Of a stretch of 64,000 bases of DNA, positions 52,066-59,919 are shown piece after piece. The position numbers and the translations under genes were made by a program. The DNA comes from Hydrogeniiclostridium mannosilyticum (lineage in GTDB: Bacteria; Bacillota; Clostridia; Oscillospirales; Acutalibacteraceae), in NCBI RefSeq assembly GCF_003268275.1, contig NZ_QLYR01000001.1, positions 806,001-870,000 of the forward strand, read 5' to 3'. The notes under the pieces were generated by a model, which saw only the letters and a program-made list of their open reading frames with translations, was not told where the DNA came from and ran no database searches. Each line of letters starts with the position of its first letter. The first letter of the stretch is position 1.

Positions 52066-52587
52066 CTACAAAACAGTAAAACAAATTTCAGAGGAAAAGC
52101 TGACATTGCGATTGATGCTGGACGCATCCGTGTAGGTAAAATCCCAGAAAATCCGCGTCCTGTAATCACCGGGGGCAAACCCGCCCAGCTTTTCATATTC
52201 CTTGCCGGCCGTCCAGACGTCTGTATATGGCTGGTCCCGGCGCAGGGTGTCCTGCACCGCGATGGAGGACAGGGAACTGGAGATAACCGGGGTATCCTCC
52301 TCCCCGGCATACAGGGTCGGCAAATAATAGCTGCCGCCGCGAATAACCTCAACCTCTGAAGGTTCCCCCAGCCCCACATAGCGGATTTCAACCTGAATAT
52401 TCAGCGGCGCTTCGGGCGAAAGCTCACCGGATGCGTAATACCGCGGCGAGCTCACCATACACTCCACATCGCCCACCCTCACCCAGGAGCGGACGGTCTC
52501 CAGCAGGTTTCTGGAACAGCCCGTCTGCACCATTACAATGGAGAGCAGCAGCACAAGCGCCGCCAGCCTGAACCCTAGCTTTTTCAT
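52066..52587 (-). CDS. Small lipoprotein of unknown function
   Basis: A 173-residue lipoprotein with a signal peptide LAALVLLLSIVMVQTGC (Cys at 24), followed by an all-beta domain without recognisable motifs (VECMVSSPRYYASGELSPE, YRTRIFWDFTYTDASS). It is probably an Ig-like or beta-sandwich envelope protein. I chose ATG at 52587, 6 bases behind GGGGG; an ATG two codons earlier overlaps the ribosome site. A good promoter is at 52692-52720. No family recognised. Confidence 0.72.
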   Translation of the reverse strand: MKKLGFRLAALVLLLSIVMVQTGCSRNLLETVRSWVRVGDVECMVSSPRYYASGELSPEAPLNIQVEIRYVGLGEPSEVEVIRGGSYYLPTLYAGEEDTPVISSSLSSIAVQDTLRRDQPYTDVWTAGKEYEKLGGFAPGDYRTRIFWDFTYTDASSINRNVSFSSEICFTVL

Positions 52588-52691
52588 GCGCATCCCCCTT
52601 TTTCATGACTTTTAATAAGCCGTCCTGTAGATTATGCCGCGCTTAAAACCCTCAGTACATGGGTATCACCGCTTTCCCCTTTATCGCTTTT

Positions 52692-52720
52692 ATACTAACA
52701 GTCTTATCACAAATTGTAAA
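52692..52720 (-). promoter_or_regulatory. Sigma-A promoter of the small lipoprotein gene
   Basis: Minus strand TTTACA (52720-52715), 17-base spacer, TAGTAT (52697-52692). Confidence 0.68.
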
Positions 52721-52815
52721 TGATAATTCTTTTATTATTTCGTTGTCAGCAGGAACAAAAATTCATCCTTGCTAAAGGAGGCCGCCGGAAAAGTTGATGC
52801 CGTTAACAACACACT

Positions 52816-52864
52816 GTAAAAAACAGGCTTGCCTGTGGGTCTAAATCCACAAGGGCAAGCCTGA
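52816..52864 (-). terminator. Terminator after the ADP-ribosylglycohydrolase-like gene
   Basis: CAGGCTTGCC with GGCAAGCCTG and an inner TGTGG / CCACA pairing (52824-52864). On minus the stem is followed by TTTTTTAC. Confidence 0.78.
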
Positions 52865-53044
52865 AATTATGAATATGCCGGGGTAAAAAACCAGGCCGGG
52901 CGCGCGGCGGCAATATCCGGGTACGGCCAGCGGGCCGGCAGCCCGAGCCTGCGGCCCGAAAGCAGTATTCTACCGTTGTCAAAAGGGGGTGCCCATTGAC
53001 AATCTATATTCATATGAACCCGGCAAAGTTAAATTTTTAAACGG

Positions 53045-54628
53045 TCAATCCCCGCACGCGCAGCCTGTGCCGGCGGCGCACGGCCTGCGCATCAGCACCG
53101 CTTTCATGGCGCCGGTGGAATGGCGTCCCTCCAGGGAAATATCGACCAGGAGCTCCAGCTTAGATCCGGTAAAGTAATCGGCATCCACCTCAAAGACAGC
53201 CTCCGCCTTATATTGCCACAGGTTATTCAGCGGCAGCAGGTAGCTGCGGGCTCCGACCACCTCGACGCCCTGCGGCGTGTACAGCGTTATGCGTACCCAC
53301 TGCTGCTCCCGCATGCTCTTGTCATTATAAACCGTTACCTTGAGCTTTCTGGTTTTGCCGTGGGTAAAGTAGCAGTCATTACCCAGATCCAGCATGGACC
53401 AAAAGGCCGGGAAATCCGCACGGATTACAAACGGGGAGAGGCCGCTCAGCTGGCTGACCGACAGTGCGTTGTCCTTTCCGTTTCCGTTCATCATCGGCAG
53501 ATAGTCGTCCGCCTTGCAGCAGTAGAGCGCGTCGCCCGCATCGCAGTGGATGACATAGCCGTTTTCGTTCGCGGCATCGCAGAGATCCGCACCCAGGAAG
53601 CCCGGCGTCACCCTGAGGATCCGCTCGGCAAGCTGTGTAGCTGTCTGGGGCACCCAGATGCCCGCGGAGGTCTTGTCGATGCACATGGTTACGATCTGGT
53701 CGTTGAGCGGCTTCGTCCATTTTTCAGGCAGCCCGGAGGCGCCGGAGATAATTCCCATCACCGCGCCCAGGGTAGCGCTGGTGCAGTCGGTGTCTTCACC
53801 GCAGGACACCGCCAGGCACAGGCTCTTGCCGAAATCACCCTCGCCGTACATCCAGCCGGCAATGGTAAAACCAATATTCTCCGGCGCGTCAAAGCCGGGC
53901 GCACCCAACTCCAGCTCTGAGGTGTCAACGTCGGAGACCTTTGCCGACTGCACGCCGAAGGTACCCGGCGCATAATTGTGAATGCGCTTTCTGGCCTCCT
54001 GCATGGACACCCCCTGGTCATAGCACTCCACCGCCAGGCGGATACAGCCCGCGACCTTGCTCTCCTGCGGGATATAGGACAGGCCGATATCAATCAGCTT
54101 TCTCGGGTCGCTCTCCACAAAGGCGGCGCTCTCTACTGCGGCGAAGAAAATTTCACCCAGCATACCCTCGCCCGCATGGTCGACAATGGCATCCTCATAC
54201 GCGTATTTTGCGGCGATCTCCGGGTGGCCCGGAGCCAGGCAGGCCCAGATTTCCGAGCGGATAAAGCAGCCGCAGGAATCCTTGTAAGTGTTGTCCACAT
54301 AGCCCGCCATCGGCGGAACCAATCCCGCGCGCAGGTTGGCCTTGCCGGTTCCATACTCCACCCAGTTGGGAATAATGTACGACAGCCAGTAGTCGCCCAA
54401 GATAGAGGCGTTAACCTGGCGGCCATAACGCTCCACCGCTGCCAGCCAGGCGATTTGCAGGTCGAGGTCGTCATTTGCCGGGGCCCCCTTGGATAGGTCC
54501 TGTACATAAAAATCAATGTCCACAACCTGGCGGATCCCTTCAAAGGGCGCACCTAAAACGCCGCCGACATTTTTGCCGGCCCAACAGCCCATAACCTTGT
54601 CACGGTACGTCGATAAATTCAGTTCCAT
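53045..54628 (-). CDS. ADP-ribosylglycohydrolase-fold protein
   Basis: A 527-residue protein of the ADP-ribosylglycohydrolase (ARH/DraG) fold. It starts with YRDKVMGCWAGKNVGGVLGAPFEG, has NDDLDLQIAWLAAVE (the Mg-binding TND-like region) near residue 52, and CGEDTDCTSATLGAVMG near 280 with the second metal-binding D-T-D. A roughly 170-residue C-terminal beta domain (from about 345) is beyond the usual ARH length. No signal peptide is seen. AGGAGG precedes the ATG. Such long ARH-fold proteins often occur in sugar-degradation operons, as here behind a Gfo/Idh/MocA gene; a role on glycosides rather than ADP-ribose is possible. Confidence 0.78.
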   Translation of the reverse strand: MELNLSTYRDKVMGCWAGKNVGGVLGAPFEGIRQVVDIDFYVQDLSKGAPANDDLDLQIAWLAAVERYGRQVNASILGDYWLSYIIPNWVEYGTGKANLRAGLVPPMAGYVDNTYKDSCGCFIRSEIWACLAPGHPEIAAKYAYEDAIVDHAGEGMLGEIFFAAVESAAFVESDPRKLIDIGLSYIPQESKVAGCIRLAVECYDQGVSMQEARKRIHNYAPGTFGVQSAKVSDVDTSELELGAPGFDAPENIGFTIAGWMYGEGDFGKSLCLAVSCGEDTDCTSATLGAVMGIISGASGLPEKWTKPLNDQIVTMCIDKTSAGIWVPQTATQLAERILRVTPGFLGADLCDAANENGYVIHCDAGDALYCCKADDYLPMMNGNGKDNALSVSQLSGLSPFVIRADFPAFWSMLDLGNDCYFTHGKTRKLKVTVYNDKSMREQQWVRITLYTPQGVEVVGARSYLLPLNNLWQYKAEAVFEVDADYFTGSKLELLVDISLEGRHSTGAMKAVLMRRPCAAGTGCACGD

Positions 54629-54669
54629 TTCAATCTCCTCCTAAAAACAGGGTGATCCTATTATTTATA

Positions 54670-54696
54670 CCGCCCCGGCAGCTTCATCCGGGGCGG
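54670..54696 (-). terminator. GC-rich hairpin between the oxidoreductase and ARH-fold genes
   Basis: CCGCCCCGG (54670-54678) pairs with CCGGGGCGG (54688-54696), but only TATAAATAA follows on minus. It may be a weak terminator or processing hairpin. Confidence 0.4.
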
Positions 54697-54792
54697 CAAC
54701 TCATCGGGCGGAGCGCAGGCTCCCCCCGTTCAAGCTATGGGTTCTGCACCGGCGGCGCCTTCAGCCGCCTCTTTCAGAAGCCCTTGCCGGGG

Positions 54793-56049
54793 TTATTTTT
54801 CACTTTCCTCCTGGAGCCACTCCCGGCGTACCTGTTCATAGACGGAGGCCGGAATATCCGGGGAGCCGAAAGAGCAGAAGGGGGCCAGCTGGCTGCCGGC
54901 AATTGCGGGGTTGGTGCAGCGGGTATCGTTGCGGTACTGCTCGCGCGCGGCCTTGTCACGGAAATCCGGCACCTCGTAGGGCGTGTTGCCATTGCAGATG
55001 GATTTATAACCCAGTATGCCGGGCATGCCCATATCCAGCGCCTGGTACACGTCGATGCACTCCTCACCCTCCGGGCGGCCCAGAATTTTCTCCAGGAAAT
55101 AATGCATGGTGTAAAAATCGCCGCCGCCATGGGTGCGAATCATGCGGCTCAGCTCGCTGTCCACGCGGGACTTCGGCTGGTAGCTGTATTCGGTGTCCGT
55201 CAGGCTGTTGCCCTCCTGGAACACATGAATCCGGTCCACGCCCTCATGCCAACGGTCGGACTCCATCATGCCCTTTTTTCCGTAGATAGAGTACCAGATA
55301 GAACCGGGCTCACGTTTCAGGTAGCCGTTCAGGCTTTTAACGGTGGCGCCGTTGCTCATTTGCATCACCAGCATGCCGGAAGTACCGCCGCGGAAGCCTT
55401 TCGCCGCCATATTTTCCACATTGGGCGTCTCAAAGCCGACAACACGTACCGGACGTGTGCCCGTGATGGTAATAATCGGCCCCAGGCTGTGCGTGCAATA
55501 ATAGCATGAATACAGCCGGTTGCGCCAGTGGTCCGGGTCCCCGTAGGTGATGCCCGGCCAGATGGACTCGCAGTCATGAACATATTCGCCCTCGCCGTGC
55601 ATAAATTCGCCAATCAACCCCTGGTGGTATAAGCGCTTCATCTCCTGCGTAGCGGAGAAATAGCAATAATTTTCCGCGTAAGTATAAATTTTGCCGCTGT
55701 TCTCCACAGCCTCCACAAGCTGCACCGCCTGCGCCATGGTTTCGACGGGCAGAACCTCGCTGCAAACATGGCGGCCGGAATTGAGCAGGCGGATTGCGTA
55801 GGGCGCGTGCTCGTTGGCATAGTTTGCCAGGACCACCGCGTCCATATCATGCTGAAAGAACGCATCAAAATCCGTGTAATAGGTGATGTGCGCGTTGGTC
55901 TCCGCCTCCACCTTTTTGCAGCGCTCCAAAGCCGGCTCGTACCTGTCACAGATTGCCACCAGCTCCGCATCCGGATGACGTGAAAGCACATTGATCATCG
56001 TCATGCCGCGAAAAGCGCCGAACACGCCTACTTTAATTTTTTTGCTCAT
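54793..56049 (-). CDS. Gfo/Idh/MocA family oxidoreductase (GH109-like length)
   Basis: A 418-residue NAD-dependent family protein. The Rossmann region is KVGVFGAFRGMTMINVLSRH, a variant without the usual GxGxxG spacing, followed by VVLANYANEHAPYAIRLLNS and CSEVLPVETMAQAVQLV (SEV in place of CEKP). The C-terminal part has CYYCTHSLGPIITITGTRP and SNGATVKSLNGYLKRE. It lacks a signal peptide. A promoter and putative cre site lie 160-220 bases upstream, and the ARH-fold gene follows after 164 bases. The substrate is unknown. Confidence 0.85.
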   Translation of the reverse strand: MSKKIKVGVFGAFRGMTMINVLSRHPDAELVAICDRYEPALERCKKVEAETNAHITYYTDFDAFFQHDMDAVVLANYANEHAPYAIRLLNSGRHVCSEVLPVETMAQAVQLVEAVENSGKIYTYAENYCYFSATQEMKRLYHQGLIGEFMHGEGEYVHDCESIWPGITYGDPDHWRNRLYSCYYCTHSLGPIITITGTRPVRVVGFETPNVENMAAKGFRGGTSGMLVMQMSNGATVKSLNGYLKREPGSIWYSIYGKKGMMESDRWHEGVDRIHVFQEGNSLTDTEYSYQPKSRVDSELSRMIRTHGGGDFYTMHYFLEKILGRPEGEECIDVYQALDMGMPGILGYKSICNGNTPYEVPDFRDKAAREQYRNDTRCTNPAIAGSQLAPFCSFGSPDIPASVYEQVRREWLQEESEK

Positions 56050-56210
56050 GGTAAAAACGCCCCTTTACATTCATAAATCAAAGGGGAACTATCATGATGA
56101 TTCTGTTGGGTCTAAAAAAGAAGCGGGTAAAACCGGCCTTCCGCATATTGAACACAGGGCCCTTGGGGGAAGGTCCCGCGCCGGGGCAAAAAGCCGTTGA
56201 ACAGGGCGGC

Positions 56211-56224
56211 GCAAAGCGCTTTCC
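56211..56224. promoter_or_regulatory. Putative cre-like operator just downstream of a promoter
   Basis: GCAAAGCGCTTTCC, identical over 14 bases to 23110-23123, lies about 10 bases downstream of the expected start of transcription from 56241-56269, a repressing position. Its core GAAAGCGCTTT (other strand) fits the cre family. Confidence 0.5.
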
Positions 56225-56240
56225 CCTATTCTTCAGGCTC

Positions 56241-56269
56241 ATCATACCATAGGCCTAGGGCAAATTCAA
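56241..56269 (-). promoter_or_regulatory. Sigma-A promoter of the oxidoreductase-ARH genes
   Basis: Minus strand TTGAAT (56269-56264), 17-base spacer, TATGAT (56246-56241). The leader is about 185 bases. Confidence 0.62.
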
Positions 56270-56347
56270 TAAGGAAGAAAATAAAATTTCCCAATATTTC
56301 GCCAAGGCCCTTCTGAGCCCTTGGCCTGCATTGCGGCCCGGCTGTTA

Positions 56348-56388
56348 TGGCAAAAGCCAGCCCCGGGCTTCCGGCCCGAAACTGGCTT
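56348..56388 (-). terminator. Terminator of the OppA-like gene
   Basis: AAGCCAG...CTGGCTT with an inner CGGGC / GCCCG pairing (56354-56388). On minus it is followed by TTTTGCC. Confidence 0.6.
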
Positions 56389-56471
56389 AATAAATGTAAC
56401 CTTAAATATTGCGCTCTTGAACGCCGTACGTTTCACACCGCGGATATTCCCTATATCCCCAAGCATACGGT

Positions 56472-58103
56472 TTATTTTCCCGCCCGTATAAAATCAATTC
56501 CGTTCCCATAGGAACGAATGACCAGCCCCTCTACACGCTCGCCGGTTCCATAGTAGTGCTTTTGGAAATAGAGCGGATAAAAAACGCCCTGGTCCACCAG
56601 CAGCTGTTCCGCCTGCTTGTAAAGCTCCGTTCCGGCGTGCTGTTCCTGTGCGCCGCTCGAAAGTGCGCCGCTCGAAAGTGCGCTGTCGAGCAGCGCCTGG
56701 AAATCTGAACCCTCGAAATTGGCGGGATTCTTGCCAGCCGAGGCAAAAAGCGAAAGCGCCGCGTAAGGGCCGTCCGTCTCCGGCTGTATCCGGCACAACG
56801 CAACCGTGAACTGCCCGGAGGCCACCCTCGAAAGCAGCTCATCCTCCGGCAGCGCCTCCATATTATAATAGGTGTGGAAGGTACTGTTCCAGGTCTTTAA
56901 AATTTCATTGACCATCAAATCCAGCTGTGCATCCTTCGGATAAAGGATTTTCACCGAAGGCGCCTCCTCCAGGCCGAGCTCCTGCAGCGCCTGGGCCAGC
57001 AGCGCGCCGGTATCCTGCGCCTCCGGAAAGCTGAGCGAACCGGCGCTCTCCCGGTAAGGTTCTCCATCCAGCGTGGAAGAGGGCGGCACCACCCCGCCGG
57101 CAGCGGAAGCGCCCTGCGGCAGGTATTGCAGCAGGGCTGCGCGGTCCAGGCATTGCAGCATTGCCCTGCGCAGGCTGGCGCTGCGGCCAACCTCCGAGTT
57201 GACGTTAAAGCAAAGCCCCCAGGTGGTGTCTTCAAAGGCAATTACGCCGCACCCGGCCTGCTCCGCGGCCTCGACCTGCTCGGACGGCAGGCGGATTACA
57301 TCGACTGTTCCGTCCAGAAGCGCCTGGAGCGGGTTGGAGGTGTCGATATCCTGGCTGCCGATATAAAATTTTATATTGGAGGGCCATGCCCCCGCTTCGC
57401 CCCGATAAGAGGACGAGCCCTTGACATTGATATATTTTCCCGCGTCCCAGCCGTATTTGCCGTCGATGACAAAGGGACCGTTTCCCAGCAGCGTGCTGCG
57501 CTCAAGCCCATAGCGCCCGGCGGTTTCAGTAAAAAATTTTTCGTTACAGGGCATAAACACCGGCAGCGCCGTCAGCGCCGGGAAATTTTCCACCGGATAG
57601 GCCAGCCTTACCGCCAATGTCCGCTCATCCACGGCGGTCACGCCCAGCTCCTCCGGAGCAAGCTCCCCCGCATGGACCTCCCTTGCGTTTTGAATGCAGA
57701 GCATGGGAGAATAGGTAGGCGATCCCGTTGCGGGGTCCAGGGCACGGCGGAAGGCAAACACAAAATCCGCGGCAGTCACCGGGGTTTCCCCGTCGGACCA
57801 CACCAGCCCCTCGCGCAGGGTAAAGGTAAACTCTGTATAATCCGCGTTGTTCGTCCAGCTCTCCGCCGCGCCGGGCACCGCGCTACCGTCCTCGGATTGG
57901 CGGGCCAGCCCCTCAAACAACGCCGTAATAACCGTTGCGGCAGCCTCACCGCTGGCAATTTGCGGGTCCAGGGTGGACGGGTTGCTTGTCAACTGATAAA
58001 CGAATGTTTTTCCCTCTTTTTCAGAGGCGCCCTTCTTGCCGCAGCCTGTGGAAAAAACAAAAAACAACACTGCTAAAAAAACAACCGCCAGCCGTTTTGC
58101 CAC
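56472..58103 (-). CDS. Oligopeptide ABC transporter binding lipoprotein (OppA family), orphan
   Basis: A 543-residue family 5 binding protein. The signal peptide ends in FSTGCGKK (Cys 21), then FVYQLTSNPSTLDPQIASGE, ALFEGLARQSEDGSAVPGAA, YTEFTFTLREGLVWSDGE and PVTAADFVFAFRRALDP, all typical of OppA. The start is GTG at 58103 behind AAGGGGG. Residues about 473-485 carry two copies of a 15-base in-frame repeat encoding GALSS, shared with the AraC gene at 51510. No permease or ATPase is nearby, so it must work with a transporter encoded elsewhere. Confidence 0.92.
   Translation of the reverse strand: MAKRLAVVFLAVLFFVFSTGCGKKGASEKEGKTFVYQLTSNPSTLDPQIASGEAAATVITALFEGLARQSEDGSAVPGAAESWTNNADYTEFTFTLREGLVWSDGETPVTAADFVFAFRRALDPATGSPTYSPMLCIQNAREVHAGELAPEELGVTAVDERTLAVRLAYPVENFPALTALPVFMPCNEKFFTETAGRYGLERSTLLGNGPFVIDGKYGWDAGKYINVKGSSSYRGEAGAWPSNIKFYIGSQDIDTSNPLQALLDGTVDVIRLPSEQVEAAEQAGCGVIAFEDTTWGLCFNVNSEVGRSASLRRAMLQCLDRAALLQYLPQGASAAGGVVPPSSTLDGEPYRESAGSLSFPEAQDTGALLAQALQELGLEEAPSVKILYPKDAQLDLMVNEILKTWNSTFHTYYNMEALPEDELLSRVASGQFTVALCRIQPETDGPYAALSLFASAGKNPANFEGSDFQALLDSALSSGALSSGAQEQHAGTELYKQAEQLLVDQGVFYPLYFQKHYYGTGERVEGLVIRSYGNGIDFIRAGK
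56648..56684 (-). repeat. 15-base in-frame micro-repeat (coding GALSS) in the OppA-like gene
   Basis: On the coding (minus) strand GCACTTTCGAGCGGC occurs twice in tandem and begins a third time. The 20 bases GAGCGGCGCACTTTCGAGCG are identical to 51506-51525 on the plus strand, in the same reading frame. Confidence 0.8.
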
Positions 58104-58172
58104 CGAACCATATCCCCCTTACCTGAAATTCAACCTATCTGGTCCATTATTCTTTCCAATAAATACTATTTT

Positions 58173-58201
58173 ATAGTAGCATGCTTTTTTGCACATTGCA
58201 A
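58173..58201 (-). promoter_or_regulatory. Sigma-A promoter of the OppA-like gene
   Basis: Minus strand TTGCAA (58201-58196), 17-base spacer, TACTAT (58178-58173), 70 bases before the GTG. Confidence 0.62.
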
Positions 58202-58389
58202 CGAAGCTTACACAATTGTCATGATTTCGTAAGCTTGTCATAAAGCCCACGCGCCGCGCATACCCATGGGAAGAGCAGACAAGCCGTTGTTTTTAGAGCT
58301 GCTGCTTTCTGCTCCGGAAATATCCATATTACCCATAAATTCCCGCTGTTTTTCTTTATGCGAAACCGATAAAAAGCCGCCGAAACGGC

Positions 58390-58418
58390 TTGCAATAAGG
58401 GGTAAAATGCGGTAGAAT
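58390..58418 (+). promoter_or_regulatory. Sigma-A promoter of the paaK-iorA-iorB-ACT operon
   Basis: TTGCAA (58390-58395), 17-base spacer, TAGAAT (58413-58418), about 85 bases before the paaK start. Confidence 0.65.
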
Positions 58419-58501
58419 AAAAAGAAGTTTCGTAGCTTATTTAAGCAGCGCGTCCGCGGAATTTGCCCGGGGACGTTCTGTTTTATCTTGGGGGTGCAAA
58501 A

Positions 58502-59815
58502 TTGTTCTATCAAAAAGAAATTGAAACCATGTCCCGAAAGGATATTGAGGACCTGCAGCTGCGCAAGCTGCGCTGGATGGTGGATTACTGCTACAACAAC
58601 GTTCCCTTCTACCATGAGCGCCTGGGCCAGGCGGGCATTACGTCGGGCGGCAAAATCAAAACCCTGTCCGACATTCAATACATACCCTGTACCACGAAGG
58701 ACGACATCCGCGACAACTATCCCTTCGGCCTGCTGGCTGTTCCCATGAAAAAAATCGTGCGCATTCACGCCTCCTCCGGCACAACGGGCAAGCCGACCGT
58801 CGGCGCTTATACGCAGGAGGACCTCGACGTCTGGAGCGACCTGGTCGCCCGCGTTGCCGTGGCAGGCGGGGCTACGGAGGATGATATTTTTCAAATTTCC
58901 TTTGGCTACGGCCTGTTCACCGGCGCGCTGGGCCTGCATTATGGCCTGGAAAAAATCGGCGCAACGGTCATTCCCGCCTCTTCAGGCAACACCAATAAGC
59001 AGCTGATGATGTTCCGCGATTTCGGCGTAACCGGCCTGGTGGCAACCCCCTCCTACGCCCTTTACCTGGGCGAAATGGTGCGGGAATCCGGTTTTCCCAT
59101 GAGCGCCTACAAGCTGCGCCTGGGCCTGCTCGGCTCCGAGGGCTGCACCAATTCCATGCGCACACAAATTGAACGCAGCCTCAATATCTTCGTCACCGAC
59201 AACTACGGCATGACGGAGCTGACCGGCCCCGGTGTGGCCGGGGAGTGCGAGCTGCGTCAGGGGCTGCACTTTGCCGAGGACCATTTTCTGCCGGAAATTA
59301 TCGACAAAGACACCATGGAGCAGAAGGGGCCCGGCGAGCCGGGCGAGCTCGTTGTCACCACCCTTTCCCGCTACGGCATGCCGGTGCTGCGCTACCGCAC
59401 CAAGGACATTACCAGCATCACCTATGAGCCATGCGCCTGCGGCCGCACCCATGCGCGCATGCAGAAGGTCATGGGCCGCACCGACGACATGCTCATCATC
59501 AAGGGCGTCAACGTCTTCCCCAGCCAAATTGAAAGCGCGCTGGTCGGCATGGAGGGCGTCGGCCCGCACTACCAGCTCGTGGTGCGGCGCAGGAATTTCC
59601 TGGATAACCTGGAGGTAAAGGTGGAGCTGCTCAACGCGGACCTGCTGGAATCCTACGGCGCGCTGGAAACCCTGCAGCGCAAGATTCACGACCGGCTCAA
59701 GAGCGTGCTTGGCCTGGACACCAGGGTCACCCTCGCGGAGCCCAAAAGCCTGGAGCGTTTCCAGGGCAAAGCCAAGCGGGTGCTTGACCTGCGCAACGAA
59801 CCCGAGGAAAAATAA
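58502..59815 (+). CDS. paaK: Phenylacetate-CoA ligase family protein
   Basis: An AMP-forming aryl-CoA ligase of 437 residues. Motifs are EIETMSRKDIEDLQLRKLR at the start, the P-loop-like HASSGTTGKPTVG near residue 94, DNYGMTELTGPGVAGEC near 234, YRTKDITSITYEPCACGR near 300 and GVNVFPSQIESAL near 340. The start is TTG at 58502 behind GGGGGTG, the position where PaaK homologues begin. It precedes iorAB and an ACT protein, which points to aryl acids such as phenylacetate or indoleacetate as substrates. Another aryl or aromatic acid is possible. Confidence 0.9.
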   Translation: MFYQKEIETMSRKDIEDLQLRKLRWMVDYCYNNVPFYHERLGQAGITSGGKIKTLSDIQYIPCTTKDDIRDNYPFGLLAVPMKKIVRIHASSGTTGKPTVGAYTQEDLDVWSDLVARVAVAGGATEDDIFQISFGYGLFTGALGLHYGLEKIGATVIPASSGNTNKQLMMFRDFGVTGLVATPSYALYLGEMVRESGFPMSAYKLRLGLLGSEGCTNSMRTQIERSLNIFVTDNYGMTELTGPGVAGECELRQGLHFAEDHFLPEIIDKDTMEQKGPGEPGELVVTTLSRYGMPVLRYRTKDITSITYEPCACGRTHARMQKVMGRTDDMLIIKGVNVFPSQIESALVGMEGVGPHYQLVVRRRNFLDNLEVKVELLNADLLESYGALETLQRKIHDRLKSVLGLDTRVTLAEPKSLERFQGKAKRVLDLRNEPEEK

Positions 59816-59919
59816 GCGACAGGCTCTAATCGACTATAAAAACGAATCGGCGCCGGCGCGGGCTTTACGCCCCAAAAACAAGGCGGGAAGCTGTACCGGT
59901 GCGGAAAGGCGGTATTAGA

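Larger units (their letters stand above)
52588..53044. other. Intergenic region, 457 bases
   Basis: Holds the lipoprotein promoter (52692-52720) and the terminator of the ADP-ribosylglycohydrolase-like gene (52816-52864). No gene is seen in the rest. Confidence 0.6.
56050..56471. other. Intergenic region, 422 bases
   Basis: Contains the oxidoreductase promoter (56241-56269), the cre-like site (56211-56224) and the terminator of the OppA-like gene (56348-56388). No gene is seen. Confidence 0.6.
58104..58501. other. Divergent intergenic region, 398 bases
   Basis: Holds promoters for both sides (58173-58201 minus, 58390-58418 plus) and an inverted repeat AAGCTTAC / GTAAGCTT within 58204-58235 that could be an operator. 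No gene is seen. Confidence 0.55.

Noticed and set aside
54670-54696. Strong GC hairpin considered a full terminator
   Set aside because: It lacks a U-tract on the minus strand, so it is listed only at low confidence.
58238-58939. A 233-residue minus-strand reading upstream of paaK
   Set aside because: Mostly antisense to paaK and crosses the paaK promoter; no start signal.
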